Below the pieces are notes generated by a model, which saw only the letters and a program-made list of their open reading frames with translations, was not told the DNA's origin and searched no databases. Made by a program: the position numbers and the translations under genes. From CALCMJ01 sp964475415 (GTDB taxonomy: Bacteria > Bacteroidota > Bacteroidia > Chitinophagales > Saprospiraceae): a DNA stretch of 60,017 nucleotides. This document shows, one piece after another, positions 15,839-25,946 of the stretch. Every line of letters begins with the position of its first letter. Position 1 is the first letter of the stretch. The stretch lies in NCBI GenBank assembly GCA_964475415.1, contig CAYYWZ010000017.1, positions 1 through 60,017 of the forward strand, given 5' to 3'.

Positions 15839-17509
15839 ATGCTGAAAACAATAATAACATCTCTTTGTCTATCTATGCTCTCAATTTGTGCAGCGCAGGA
15901 TATCGAAAATATTATAAACAGTGATCCTGTCACCTTAAGTGGTAACCTAAGCATAAGCGGAAGTAGTTTTCATACGAATAGAGATTTAGGTAATCGATCA
16001 CCTTTTTCCTATGCTATACAAGGAAACCCTACCCTATCCATTTACAGTTTCAAAATCCCCATTTCAATATCCATTCGTGATAGCAAATTTAATTTCTCTA
16101 ATCAGGTAAATAGATTCGCTCTTAATCCTAAATACAAGTTTGTACAACTGTTTATAGGCTCGAGAAGTTACCAATTCTCTCCCTATACACTTGCAGGCCA
16201 AAATCTAAATGGACTGGGCTTAGAACTGACGCCTGGTAATTTTAGATTTACAATTATCAAGGGTAAGATGGAAAACTTACTTCCTCAGATAGATACAATG
16301 ATCTATGGAACTCAGTTAATTCCAGTTTATCAGCGAGATGCGTTCGCGACAAGACTAGGCTTTAACTCAGGAAAACTAGATGTAGAATTGATGGCGCTCA
16401 AAGCAAAAGATCAGTTAGATCCACCAGTAGAAATTCCCGATAGCCTAAGAAGCACGCTAACACCCGAAGAAAATCTAGTCTTAGGTTTCCGAGCAGAAAC
16501 AACAATTGCCCGTTTACTTACCATGGGCTTTAACGTAGGCGGAAGTATATTTACTAATGATCATACTAATGACACTATCGCAGTAGAAGAAACCTATCAA
16601 TCTTTATCAAGTGCTACACTTCAACCTACTAGCTCCACAAGATTTAATTATGCAGGGGATGTTTTTGCTAGACTAAATTATAAGGGTTTTACCATAGGTG
16701 TAAAAGTAAAACAAATAGAACCCTTATACAGGACGCTAGGCTTATACTATACTCAAAATGATTTTAGAAATGTAACCCTCAACACTAGAATTCCAATGTT
16801 TAAAAGAAAACTTTTCTTAGGTCTTACCTATGGGATCCAAAGAAATAATCTAAGAGAAATAAGGCTTAGGACAAATAGACGGAATATATTATCAGCACAA
16901 CTTAATTATAATTCTGGGAAGACTTTTAGCATGACCGCTAATTACTCTAATTTTTCACAAGACCAAAGCCCTGGACTAATCGCAGTAGAAGACACTCTAA
17001 GATATGCTCAGGTATCTAAGAATCTGACTCTAGTCCCTAGGTTGCAATTTAAAAACGAAACCCTTACCCAAAACCTTACCCTATCTCTAGTAAGATTTGG
17101 TCTAGACGACCTCAGCACTTTCTATAATCAACCACGAAATTCTACTTCACTTATTACCAGTCTTGCATATAATGTCAAATGGAAAGAAAGCGGTGTAGGA
17201 ATCAAATTAGGTGGGAATTATAACAACACGGAGAGTATAGGTATAAAAACCCGACGATATGGAGGCACCTTGGGTCTAAGTAAAAAGATGAGTAAAAAAG
17301 CTTCTATCTCTCTTTCCAGTACTTATAACCTTAGGTCTAATGAAACTACGAGTATAGGGAGCATCTCTAACACTAGATTATCTATAAGATTTTCACCCAT
17401 AAAGAAACAACGTTTTTCATTTAATCTAAGCAATCTACTTAGAACTTTTGACGCCAAAGAAAACACAAATGACATAAGGATAAATGCGATCTACAGTATG
17501 TCATTTTAA
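15839..17509 (+). CDS. Outer-membrane beta-barrel protein
   Basis: A 556-residue protein with a signal peptide (IITSLCLSMLSICAAQ), followed by about 500 residues of alternating amphipathic strands separated by short polar turns, for example TLSIYSFKIPISISIRDSKF and FTIGVKVKQIEPLY. It ends in MSF: a terminal Phe is the usual sorting signal for outer-membrane barrels. No TonB box, plug or OmpA domain is seen. It ends 22 bases before the giant protein gene and is likely co-translated with it, so it could be the outer-membrane anchor or exporter for that protein. It is not a recognised porin, TonB receptor or T9SS component. Confidence 0.8.
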   Translation: MLKTIITSLCLSMLSICAAQDIENIINSDPVTLSGNLSISGSSFHTNRDLGNRSPFSYAIQGNPTLSIYSFKIPISISIRDSKFNFSNQVNRFALNPKYKFVQLFIGSRSYQFSPYTLAGQNLNGLGLELTPGNFRFTIIKGKMENLLPQIDTMIYGTQLIPVYQRDAFATRLGFNSGKLDVELMALKAKDQLDPPVEIPDSLRSTLTPEENLVLGFRAETTIARLLTMGFNVGGSIFTNDHTNDTIAVEETYQSLSSATLQPTSSTRFNYAGDVFARLNYKGFTIGVKVKQIEPLYRTLGLYYTQNDFRNVTLNTRIPMFKRKLFLGLTYGIQRNNLREIRLRTNRRNILSAQLNYNSGKTFSMTANYSNFSQDQSPGLIAVEDTLRYAQVSKNLTLVPRLQFKNETLTQNLTLSLVRFGLDDLSTFYNQPRNSTSLITSLAYNVKWKESGVGIKLGGNYNNTESIGIKTRRYGGTLGLSKKMSKKASISLSSTYNLRSNETTSIGSISNTRLSIRFSPIKKQRFSFNLSNLLRTFDAKENTNDIRINAIYSMSF

Positions 17510-17531
17510 AAAACAAGCTAACACTAAAATC

Positions 17532-20500
17532 ATGAAGATATCACCTAGAATTGCATCACTACTCATAACCTTACTATTATCTTTTCAAAGTAAGGCTCAA
17601 GACACGCCTGTCAATGTAGACCTAGCCATCTCTCCCCCTTACGCTTTAGAATTAGAGGCCTATCTAGAGTACGAGTTTAATATAGTGATGACCATCACAA
17701 ATACTGGTCCGAGTGATTTAGATTTAAAATTTGCTGCAACCTTACAAGGTGATAATGGAATCACTGTAAGTACCGATATTTCAGCAGCTCCGCCAGAAGC
17801 TATTAGCCTTGCCTCAGGACAAACTAGAATTTTTACGGGAGATGATTTCTCTGATCTATACATAGGATTCCAAGAAAGTGATATAATCATCTCTGGAGCA
17901 AGTCCAGAATTAAGAGCTTATGTGTACAATAATAGAATTCTTCCAGAAGGTAATTATACCCTTTGTATAATAGCTCTAGACTATGAGACAAATACAGAGT
18001 TATCCATGGGAGAACCCTTAGGCTGTTCCGAATTTGAAATTATATTTCCTGATAGGCCTATTATTACAACCCCATTGACAGAAGAAACTATATCTTCTAA
18101 TCCGACACAAACTATAAATATCTCTTGGTTAGCTCCAGGAACAGCTTCTCCAGATATCCTCCTGAGGACTCACTACGATTTGAAAATTGTAGATATGACT
18201 AGATACCCTGAACTTACTCCAGAACAAGCTATGCTAGATCCTGGAGTAGACTTTATTTTACTAGAAACTGATCTTGAAGGAAATAATTTTATTGCAGAAG
18301 ATTTAGATCTAATAGAAGGAAACAACTACGCTTTTAGAGTCACCGCTTTCGACGAAGAAGGCACGATAGCCTACCAGTTTGATGGGCATAGTGAAGTAGT
18401 GGTTGCACAATATGGAACTGCCGAACTGAGCCAAAATTTAATGATTATAAAACCTTTAGATGAAGCTACTGTCGACTACAGCGATAATCCACAATTCTTC
18501 TGGAGTCTGCCTACAGTAGATGGTGAAGTTCCTGACAATATGAGAACAATACTTGCTTTTGTAGATATCACAGAACATGGCTTAGATCCGATCAATAGCT
18601 TAGCTGAGTTTAATACTAATAAAGATTTTCAGTCTGTCATAGGAATTGACGATAGTCGAACTACTTGGAGTGCTGACGATTCAGATCATGAGACAGCTGG
18701 ATTACCGCTAAATTTAATTCACAGCCATATCTACTCTTTACATATTTATGCGGTTCCAGAAGGTACGCCTTTCTCCGATGCAACCCCCTCAGAATTTATA
18801 CATTTCACTTACTCAAGTACTGTTCGCCCAACTATAATTACGCCTACTAATGAGGGTATATTAAGTTACGGTGATGATCCACATATACAATGGACACTAC
18901 CTATAGTAGAAGGAGAGATTCCCGATGATGTTAGAACGGTAATTTCTATTATTGACTTAACCTCTAATGGATTAGAACCTATCAAGACACCTGAAGAATT
19001 CAATACATCTGCTTCGCTACAATCTGTTATCGGAGTGGACAACAGCAGAACAAGCTGGAATATATCGGATACAGATGTTGTGAAAGATGGTGTAGATTTA
19101 GTTTTCGCAGAAGGAAATAGATATACCATGCTGGTAAAATGTGCTGGAAACGGAACGCTTATATCCGAAGGATATGAATCTATATACCACACTTTTACCT
19201 ATTCTGAAGGCGGAGAAGAAGATGAAGAACATGATTGTATTCTAGAAGAAGGAGAAATTGCAGATTGTAGCGCGCCAGTGACTGAATTGTATTTTCCACC
19301 CAACTCGGATACAATACCATTTGATTATGTACCATTCATGATCAAATTTGATCCGTACTGCGAGGACTATAAACAACTTAATTATGAATATTCATTATAC
19401 AGCCAGCCTAGCACTGAAATAGATAGCAGAACAGACGAGCTGAGATGGGGTCCCGGCGGACCACTCCAGTATTTAATCGATCAAGGCATTACAGATGCTA
19501 ATGAGGATAGAGCTAGGTATTTCATGATGAATGATAATGCATCAACGCCCATCTTACAAAGAGCTGAAGCCTACAAATTCACCGCAGAAGGTAAGATGAA
19601 AATGAGAGATGGAACAGAACATGAATTCGATCTAGAAAATAGTTTTGTGGCAGGAATGCCTACTCCTGGATTATTTGTACCAGAAAATCTTGATACAATT
19701 CGCCCAGGAGAAATAAGTTTCAGATGGGATAATGGTATGATACCTTACTATGGTTTTCCAGATGTATCCCACCTTATCAGGATGCATGGATCTAGTTTTG
19801 AAGATGCAACAATTTTTGGAGTTGTCAATGAACAATGGATTATACAAATTTCTACAACTGAAAATTTTGAAGCTGCTGACCTAGTTGCTGCGTCAAGTGA
19901 TGTTGTATACGCTTCTAATGTTTCCTCACAAGAAGACTTATTCGGAACCATATATCTCACTAATGAAATAAGCAAAACAATATCCACTCCAGGAAAATAT
20001 TACTGGAGAGTTATCTGGCTTAAAGAACCAGGTGGATCTGTTGCTACAGCTATTTCAGAAGATAATCCTGCTAGTCATTTCGTAAATAATGAAGCTTTTT
20101 ATCATAGCAGTCCTGTAAGGTCATTTGTACTAAACCCTGATGCTGATTCAGAAATAACCCCAGAAGAAGGAGAGGTAGCAGAAAACGAAGAAACAGACTG
20201 TACTACTGCATGTGAGCTTCCAGAATTCTCCATGACAGCATCATCTAGTATAGGAGAGATTACTAGCTTCAAAGCAGGTTACTTTTCTGTTAACGAGGTA
20301 GAGATAACGAGTAATTCAGGGGGAAGACTTACTGGCGAAGGAGAAGTGAAAATCGATTTTATGTTCGATGTAAAAGTTAAGGTAGAATTTACAAATATCA
20401 GACTTAATAGTGAGCTTAGATTAGTAGAAGGAGAAGTAACCGCAAAACAAGAGGACACGCCATTTAATCTAGGGGATATCAACAGTTCTATATCTTCAGG

Positions 20501-23500
20501 CGCCGAAGTTACTGGCGTAGATGGCCAAGTAAACAACTGGCTAGAAGAAAATGCAGATGAAGGAAGAATTGTATCCGCATTTGTTTCTGACAGAGCGATA
20601 GGTATGCCTATAGGTATCGAAAGAGATATCAAAGACCATAAGCTTTTGATAGGTGTTACGGGTTTTACTTTTGGCCCCAGCGGAGCTACGGTAAAACTAC
20701 TATACGAGCAACATTTCGAAAAAATGCGTACAGATCAGTGGTTATCTCTTGCAGGAGAAGTATGTATAAAACCTTCAGGATTCGGAGCAGAAGTTCTACT
20801 GCATATGAATCGCGACCTAGTTATAGAAGACTATTGGGAGGAAGATCCAGAAGAAAGAGATATCAAATATATTATAAAAGGAAGTAGCAGTTCTGATCCT
20901 AGTGAGATAAGAGCTAACGCTACCCACATAGAATTCCAATGCGCTTGTGTAAAAAGTTTCGCTATAAGGATGGAAGCAGAGTTCGATGAAGACAAATTAG
21001 TAAAAGACACAGATGCTGGCACACCTGGAACGGGACCTGTAAAAGCCTATTTGGACTTCAGTCTTAATAGAGAAAGAGCATGTGAAAATGAAGATGAACG
21101 AGAAGAACTTTCTGAAGAGGTAGCAGAAAGATATCGTGCTAACAATTTTATGGTAAGATACACGATGGATCCGTTCCAGATCAAAGGTCTTGAGGGTTGG
21201 GGTTTCCATGTCACTGAAGGATACTTTGATTTCTCTAGTGTAGAAAATCCAGAGGGCATGACTTTCCCAGCTGATTATGACCACGCTGCACTCAGCCCAC
21301 CAGATGGAGCCTCCTCGGCAGAATCAGCAGCATTAAGCAATACATGGACAGGCTTCTATATGAAACAAATATCTGTCAAAGCGCCTTCAGATTTCTATGA
21401 GAACAATGCTGATAGAAGACTACATGCAGGAATAGAAAATTTATTTATCGATGATACTGGTTTCTCAGGCGAAATTTTTGCAGAAAACATTGTATCCCTG
21501 GGAGAAGGAGAGGTAGATAAATGTAAGTTTTCTATTGACGATTTCAGATTACGGATTATCCAAAACACCTTCCGAGAAGGAGAGCTGAGTGGAAAATTTG
21601 CAATACCTATTACAGATGAGGACACACCTTATGAAGCAGTTCTTGCTTACACTGTTCCTGATGATGACGATGATGAGTCTTCTGGATCTGAAGACGCAGA
21701 ACCAGATGCCGAGTGGGGATTCTTTATGAGTATAAAACCTTCAGGAAAAATAAATACACCCGCCTTTATGGGTTCCATTACCCTAGAAGACAATTCTTAT
21801 GTTCATGTCAAATATGGTGAAGTTCCAGAGGAATTTGTAGATGATGAGGCCTATGATGAAGAACGAGAAGGGTTTGCCTTATTCTTTGACGGAGAGATGG
21901 ATTTTACAACATCAAGTATCGGAGAATCTGATCTTGCAACAGAAGGTGCGGATACCAACACACCGTTCAGTTTTACTGGAATGAAATTCGATCTCACTTA
22001 TAACAATATAGATGGTTTCGATTGGAATCATGCATGGGCAAGTCCTCAAAAATATATGGGTGGTAATATGGATGGCCTTCCACCTGATGATGATGAAGAA
22101 GGCGTAATGGGCTTCCCCGTTAGTATAAGTGATCTAAGCATAACAAGCAGATTCGGTGATGGAAGATGCATAGGTGCAGATCTAGGTTTTACAATTGCTA
22201 TAAATCTTATGGATGATGACGATGGAGGTTTCGCAGCTTCTTCCGACATGTCTCTAGGTGCTTCTTATGACTTAGAAAGAAAGCGCTTTGTTTTCGACGG
22301 CCTATATGTAAGTTGTATAACTGTTGGTGCAAGCACCTCCGGCGGTACTTCCGAATCTGGAGGGACGGAAAGCTCTGGTGTCACCTTCGAAGGAGAATTA
22401 TGTTTCTATGATGAAGATCCCTACTGCGGAGAAATTATTTCAGGCATAAAGGGCAAACTAGAAATAGGCTTACCTGTAGCCACAATCGATTTAGAAGCTA
22501 TGTTTGCAAGTACTGGAGAATATAGATTTTGGTATGTTGACGGAAAAGCCGTTGCTACTGATGGAGCAAAAATAGCGCAAATAGGAGCACTAGATCTTAT
22601 AGGTCTAAGTGGTGGAATATATTACAATATGCGTCTAGAAAATGGTGGTTCCCCAGATGCTAATGGATATAATTCGCAACTTGTTAGTAACGCAAATGCG
22701 CTACATGGCGAAGATACTTCTAGTGATGACGAATGTGTTACTGCTAGCGGATTCAGAGCTGTTCCTTCAGAGGGCTCTTATATTTTCAAGGTGGGATTAG
22801 CTCTAGCTACTTCTGGAGATCATTCTGTATTTAACATGGATGTTGGAGCCACAGCTGCCATAACTAGAGGTAGAGGTCTTACTCATTTTGGAATTATAGG
22901 AAGTGGATACATTATGGCTAAAGTAAGTGAAAGACCCACTGCACCAATTGTAGCTGATATTAATATCACATTTGATAAATATGAAGATCGTAAAGTCTTT
23001 GATGCAGGGTTCGCCATCTATGTTGATTTCGAAAAAGATCCATTATTTATAAAAGGAATATCAAGCAAAACATCATTTGATGGAGTATCTAGAAGTCAGT
23101 TCGTTCATGCTCACTTTCATCTAGAATCTCCCAATGTAGGAGATGCAGTTTGGGCTTTTAAAATGGGAAGCCCAAGAGATCCAGGTGGCTTAGAAGCAAG
23201 AGTATCTGAAATCTTAAGATTCAGAGTACGTAACTATATACAAGTTGGTAATAATGTAGATGAAGATTTTATGTCTTTACCTCCGCTTATTACTAAACTA
23301 TTAGATTTACCTACAGAGGGAGATAGTCAGAATGGACTTGCTGGCGGAGATCGATTTGGAGGAGAATCAGAAAGAGGTTTTGGAAGTACCGCTATGGTAA
23401 GTACTGGGCAAGGCTTCATTATGGGATTATCTGCAGAATTAGATATTGACCTCGATGCATTTTTATTGTATGCTACTTTTAGAATAGCACTTGGTTTCGA

Positions 23501-25937
23501 TATCAATGTTCTTAAGTATGAAGGCGGCATATGTTATACCAGCAAAGGAGAAACAATAGATCCTATCGGGAATGATGGATGGTACGCTACTGGTCAGATG
23601 TATGCAGGAGTACAAGGAGAGGTAGGAATACAAATTAAGTTTTTCGGAACACATCGAATACATCTTTTCCGATTAGGAGCAGCATTTTTAATCCAAGGAG
23701 GATTCCCAAATCCAGTATGGGCAGAAGGAAGAGCTGGAGTGCATTATAGTGTGCTGGGCGGATTGTTCGAAGGATCAGCTAACTTTAATTTTAGTGTTGG
23801 AGAAAAATGCGTTCCACCAAGAACAGACCCATTTGGGTTTGCTGTTATCAATGAATTTATGCCTGCACATAATGCTACAAATGTAAGTCCATTTACAAGA
23901 CCTAGAGTAAGTTTTAACCTACCCATTAATGAAGTACTTGAGATTCCAGTTCTAGAAGAAAACTCTGACGGCGAATCCGTTCCGACGGTAGAAAGACTTA
24001 AGCCTCTCATCAGTAAAATAGAACTTAGAAATGCTGATAATAATCAAATAGTAGAATTGTTAAATTCTCCTTACTCTTTAAATTCAGATAAAACGGTAGC
24101 TACTGTAAACAGAAAGAATCCACAAGAAAATAAGCGTCTAAAATTATATGTAAAATTGAAAGCAGAAAGATTAGAAGGCAGCGTATGGAGATCTGTGAGA
24201 TGGCCTGCTGCATCAGGTAGAACTGGATACTGGAGTGAAGATTCTACTATAGTATTTAGAACAGGAGATCTTCCAGAAAGAATTCCTATGGAAATGGTTA
24301 AAGATGGAAATCCAATACCGATGCAAAGATATTTCCTAAAGGGTGCCCCTAATTATATAAGCAATGGGAAAGTACAATTTTTCGATGCCTTAGGCTCGAC
24401 TTATTTCAAGCCTTCGGACGAAAATGGAAATTATACTTATAAGGTTAAATTCTATGATATGAATGGGTCTGATCCATTAGAGAGTCCGATAGATCTTAAT
24501 TACAATCAGACCGCAATCAATTTTAATATTCCTGCTGGATTAGAAAACAATGAGATTTACAACTTGCAAGTTGTAAGAATAAAAAATTCGAATGACGGAA
24601 ATACGATAGCTGGAGGTGATGGAATTTTTGGTTCGATCCCAGGTCTAGATGCGATGAGCAATAATGATCACCTAGGAACTCAATGGCAACAAAGCTTCTT
24701 GATGGAACACAATGACATTAGATTTACTGGATTGTTTAACAAAATGGACTTTGTCTCTAGAGCAAGGAAACTTATACCTGGAGAAGATGAGACGGATCCT
24801 GATGAGACAGTATTACTAGTATACCCTTTCAAAACTTCAAGTTTCAATACATTACCTGAAAAATTGCAAGGATCTGACGCTGAAATGACCATGTTAACTT
24901 CTGGTTCTGGAGAATTTACCTCAGCTGAGCCATGGGTAGAACTCCGATCTGAAGAAGGATTTGATGTTTTTGACCTATTAGGATTTACCAAAGTGCAAGA
25001 TGGTAGAACATATAAACGAGGACCACTAGTTGCCCTTATGCCAGACTTTAATAATAACTTCTGGAATTACAAAGCAAAACCAGTGTATAACAAGATTCTA
25101 CCATTTTTGAAACATATGAATTACAATAGCAATCATCTCTATGAGAAGAGCGCGAGTCTATTTCTATTAAATAGTAATCTCAAATCAGGTGTGATTGATG
25201 CTAAGATTAATATGGGAAGGGACTTACCATTAGTAGCAGAAATCCAAGCAAATGAAAACCAAAGGCTAATGAGTCTGTATCAATTAGAAATGAATTTTAT
25301 ATCTGCGAATATCAATAGACCTTATTTAAGCAGATTTAAAACAATAGATCCTACTACTGTTAGACCTAGACTAAGTGAAGCTGAAGTTCAGGCTGCATGG
25401 GATCAGACTGTAATGCAAATGGCAGATGAAATGGAAGAAGAAAGTACAGGAGTTTCAGGGGCCACAATAAGTAATAGTAGCAGCACATCCTTAGGTGGTA
25501 TTACTGGCATAGGAGGTACAAATATATCTTCTAGCTATGGCCTAGGCCTTGGAAGTGTACTAGGGAGTGTAGATTTCTCTGAAATGGACTTTAGAGCTAC
25601 CACAAGATTCTACTTTGACTTTAATGCAAAAGTACAGAGAGATATGTCCACATTCAAGGTGAAATTATTTGGGATGTATTATAATAATGTAAGATTAACA
25701 TTGGCAGACCAACAGTTGAATTTTGGATACTTACAAAGAGAACATATAATCAATAAATATCCATATAGTTTAAATGCACTGATGAGTTATTGGACAAGTA
25801 AAAATTCTAGTCATTATAGTGTTGTGAATAGCCCCGGCACCTATAAATTTAAGATGAACTATTTAATATCAGATCTAAACGAAATGTCAGTAACTGACTG
25901 GAGTAGCCCTGACATTAATTTCAATATGAATAATTAA
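17532..25937 (+). CDS. Giant exported protein with TANFOR-like N-terminus (2801 aa)
   Basis: The start is the ATG at 17532, which gives a signal peptide (MKISPRIASLLITLLLSF, then QSKAQ). An upstream ATG at 17484 would run inside the barrel gene. The first 180 or so mature residues (DTPVNVDLAISPPY, TNTGPSD, LPEGNYTLCIIALDYE, GCSEFEI) resemble the TANFOR domain first described from Tannerella forsythia. About 115 residues are then repeated in tandem (roughly 303-418 and 433-550), each with GEVPDN/GEIPDD, SVIG(I/V)D(D/N)SRT and FTYS. A long beta-rich middle follows with acidic stretches such as DDDDDE, an Ig-like (Big_5-type) segment near 2100-2250, and a Ser/Gly-rich stretch near 2630-2680. There is no T9SS tail. 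It is likely a very large surface or periplasmic structural protein working with the barrel and Fn3 proteins beside it. Confidence 0.8.
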   Translation: MKISPRIASLLITLLLSFQSKAQDTPVNVDLAISPPYALELEAYLEYEFNIVMTITNTGPSDLDLKFAATLQGDNGITVSTDISAAPPEAISLASGQTRIFTGDDFSDLYIGFQESDIIISGASPELRAYVYNNRILPEGNYTLCIIALDYETNTELSMGEPLGCSEFEIIFPDRPIITTPLTEETISSNPTQTINISWLAPGTASPDILLRTHYDLKIVDMTRYPELTPEQAMLDPGVDFILLETDLEGNNFIAEDLDLIEGNNYAFRVTAFDEEGTIAYQFDGHSEVVVAQYGTAELSQNLMIIKPLDEATVDYSDNPQFFWSLPTVDGEVPDNMRTILAFVDITEHGLDPINSLAEFNTNKDFQSVIGIDDSRTTWSADDSDHETAGLPLNLIHSHIYSLHIYAVPEGTPFSDATPSEFIHFTYSSTVRPTIITPTNEGILSYGDDPHIQWTLPIVEGEIPDDVRTVISIIDLTSNGLEPIKTPEEFNTSASLQSVIGVDNSRTSWNISDTDVVKDGVDLVFAEGNRYTMLVKCAGNGTLISEGYESIYHTFTYSEGGEEDEEHDCILEEGEIADCSAPVTELYFPPNSDTIPFDYVPFMIKFDPYCEDYKQLNYEYSLYSQPSTEIDSRTDELRWGPGGPLQYLIDQGITDANEDRARYFMMNDNASTPILQRAEAYKFTAEGKMKMRDGTEHEFDLENSFVAGMPTPGLFVPENLDTIRPGEISFRWDNGMIPYYGFPDVSHLIRMHGSSFEDATIFGVVNEQWIIQISTTENFEAADLVAASSDVVYASNVSSQEDLFGTIYLTNEISKTISTPGKYYWRVIWLKEPGGSVATAISEDNPASHFVNNEAFYHSSPVRSFVLNPDADSEITPEEGEVAENEETDCTTACELPEFSMTASSSIGEITSFKAGYFSVNEVEITSNSGGRLTGEGEVKIDFMFDVKVKVEFTNIRLNSELRLVEGEVTAKQEDTPFNLGDINSSISSGAEVTGVDGQVNNWLEENADEGRIVSAFVSDRAIGMPIGIERDIKDHKLLIGVTGFTFGPSGATVKLLYEQHFEKMRTDQWLSLAGEVCIKPSGFGAEVLLHMNRDLVIEDYWEEDPEERDIKYIIKGSSSSDPSEIRANATHIEFQCACVKSFAIRMEAEFDEDKLVKDTDAGTPGTGPVKAYLDFSLNRERACENEDEREELSEEVAERYRANNFMVRYTMDPFQIKGLEGWGFHVTEGYFDFSSVENPEGMTFPADYDHAALSPPDGASSAESAALSNTWTGFYMKQISVKAPSDFYENNADRRLHAGIENLFIDDTGFSGEIFAENIVSLGEGEVDKCKFSIDDFRLRIIQNTFREGELSGKFAIPITDEDTPYEAVLAYTVPDDDDDESSGSEDAEPDAEWGFFMSIKPSGKINTPAFMGSITLEDNSYVHVKYGEVPEEFVDDEAYDEEREGFALFFDGEMDFTTSSIGESDLATEGADTNTPFSFTGMKFDLTYNNIDGFDWNHAWASPQKYMGGNMDGLPPDDDEEGVMGFPVSISDLSITSRFGDGRCIGADLGFTIAINLMDDDDGGFAASSDMSLGASYDLERKRFVFDGLYVSCITVGASTSGGTSESGGTESSGVTFEGELCFYDEDPYCGEIISGIKGKLEIGLPVATIDLEAMFASTGEYRFWYVDGKAVATDGAKIAQIGALDLIGLSGGIYYNMRLENGGSPDANGYNSQLVSNANALHGEDTSSDDECVTASGFRAVPSEGSYIFKVGLALATSGDHSVFNMDVGATAAITRGRGLTHFGIIGSGYIMAKVSERPTAPIVADINITFDKYEDRKVFDAGFAIYVDFEKDPLFIKGISSKTSFDGVSRSQFVHAHFHLESPNVGDAVWAFKMGSPRDPGGLEARVSEILRFRVRNYIQVGNNVDEDFMSLPPLITKLLDLPTEGDSQNGLAGGDRFGGESERGFGSTAMVSTGQGFIMGLSAELDIDLDAFLLYATFRIALGFDINVLKYEGGICYTSKGETIDPIGNDGWYATGQMYAGVQGEVGIQIKFFGTHRIHLFRLGAAFLIQGGFPNPVWAEGRAGVHYSVLGGLFEGSANFNFSVGEKCVPPRTDPFGFAVINEFMPAHNATNVSPFTRPRVSFNLPINEVLEIPVLEENSDGESVPTVERLKPLISKIELRNADNNQIVELLNSPYSLNSDKTVATVNRKNPQENKRLKLYVKLKAERLEGSVWRSVRWPAASGRTGYWSEDSTIVFRTGDLPERIPMEMVKDGNPIPMQRYFLKGAPNYISNGKVQFFDALGSTYFKPSDENGNYTYKVKFYDMNGSDPLESPIDLNYNQTAINFNIPAGLENNEIYNLQVVRIKNSNDGNTIAGGDGIFGSIPGLDAMSNNDHLGTQWQQSFLMEHNDIRFTGLFNKMDFVSRARKLIPGEDETDPDETVLLVYPFKTSSFNTLPEKLQGSDAEMTMLTSGSGEFTSAEPWVELRSEEGFDVFDLLGFTKVQDGRTYKRGPLVALMPDFNNNFWNYKAKPVYNKILPFLKHMNYNSNHLYEKSASLFLLNSNLKSGVIDAKINMGRDLPLVAEIQANENQRLMSLYQLEMNFISANINRPYLSRFKTIDPTTVRPRLSEAEVQAAWDQTVMQMADEMEEESTGVSGATISNSSSTSLGGITGIGGTNISSSYGLGLGSVLGSVDFSEMDFRATTRFYFDFNAKVQRDMSTFKVKLFGMYYNNVRLTLADQQLNFGYLQREHIINKYPYSLNALMSYWTSKNSSHYSVVNSPGTYKFKMNYLISDLNEMSVTDWSSPDINFNMNN

Positions 25938-25946
25938 ACTAAGAAG

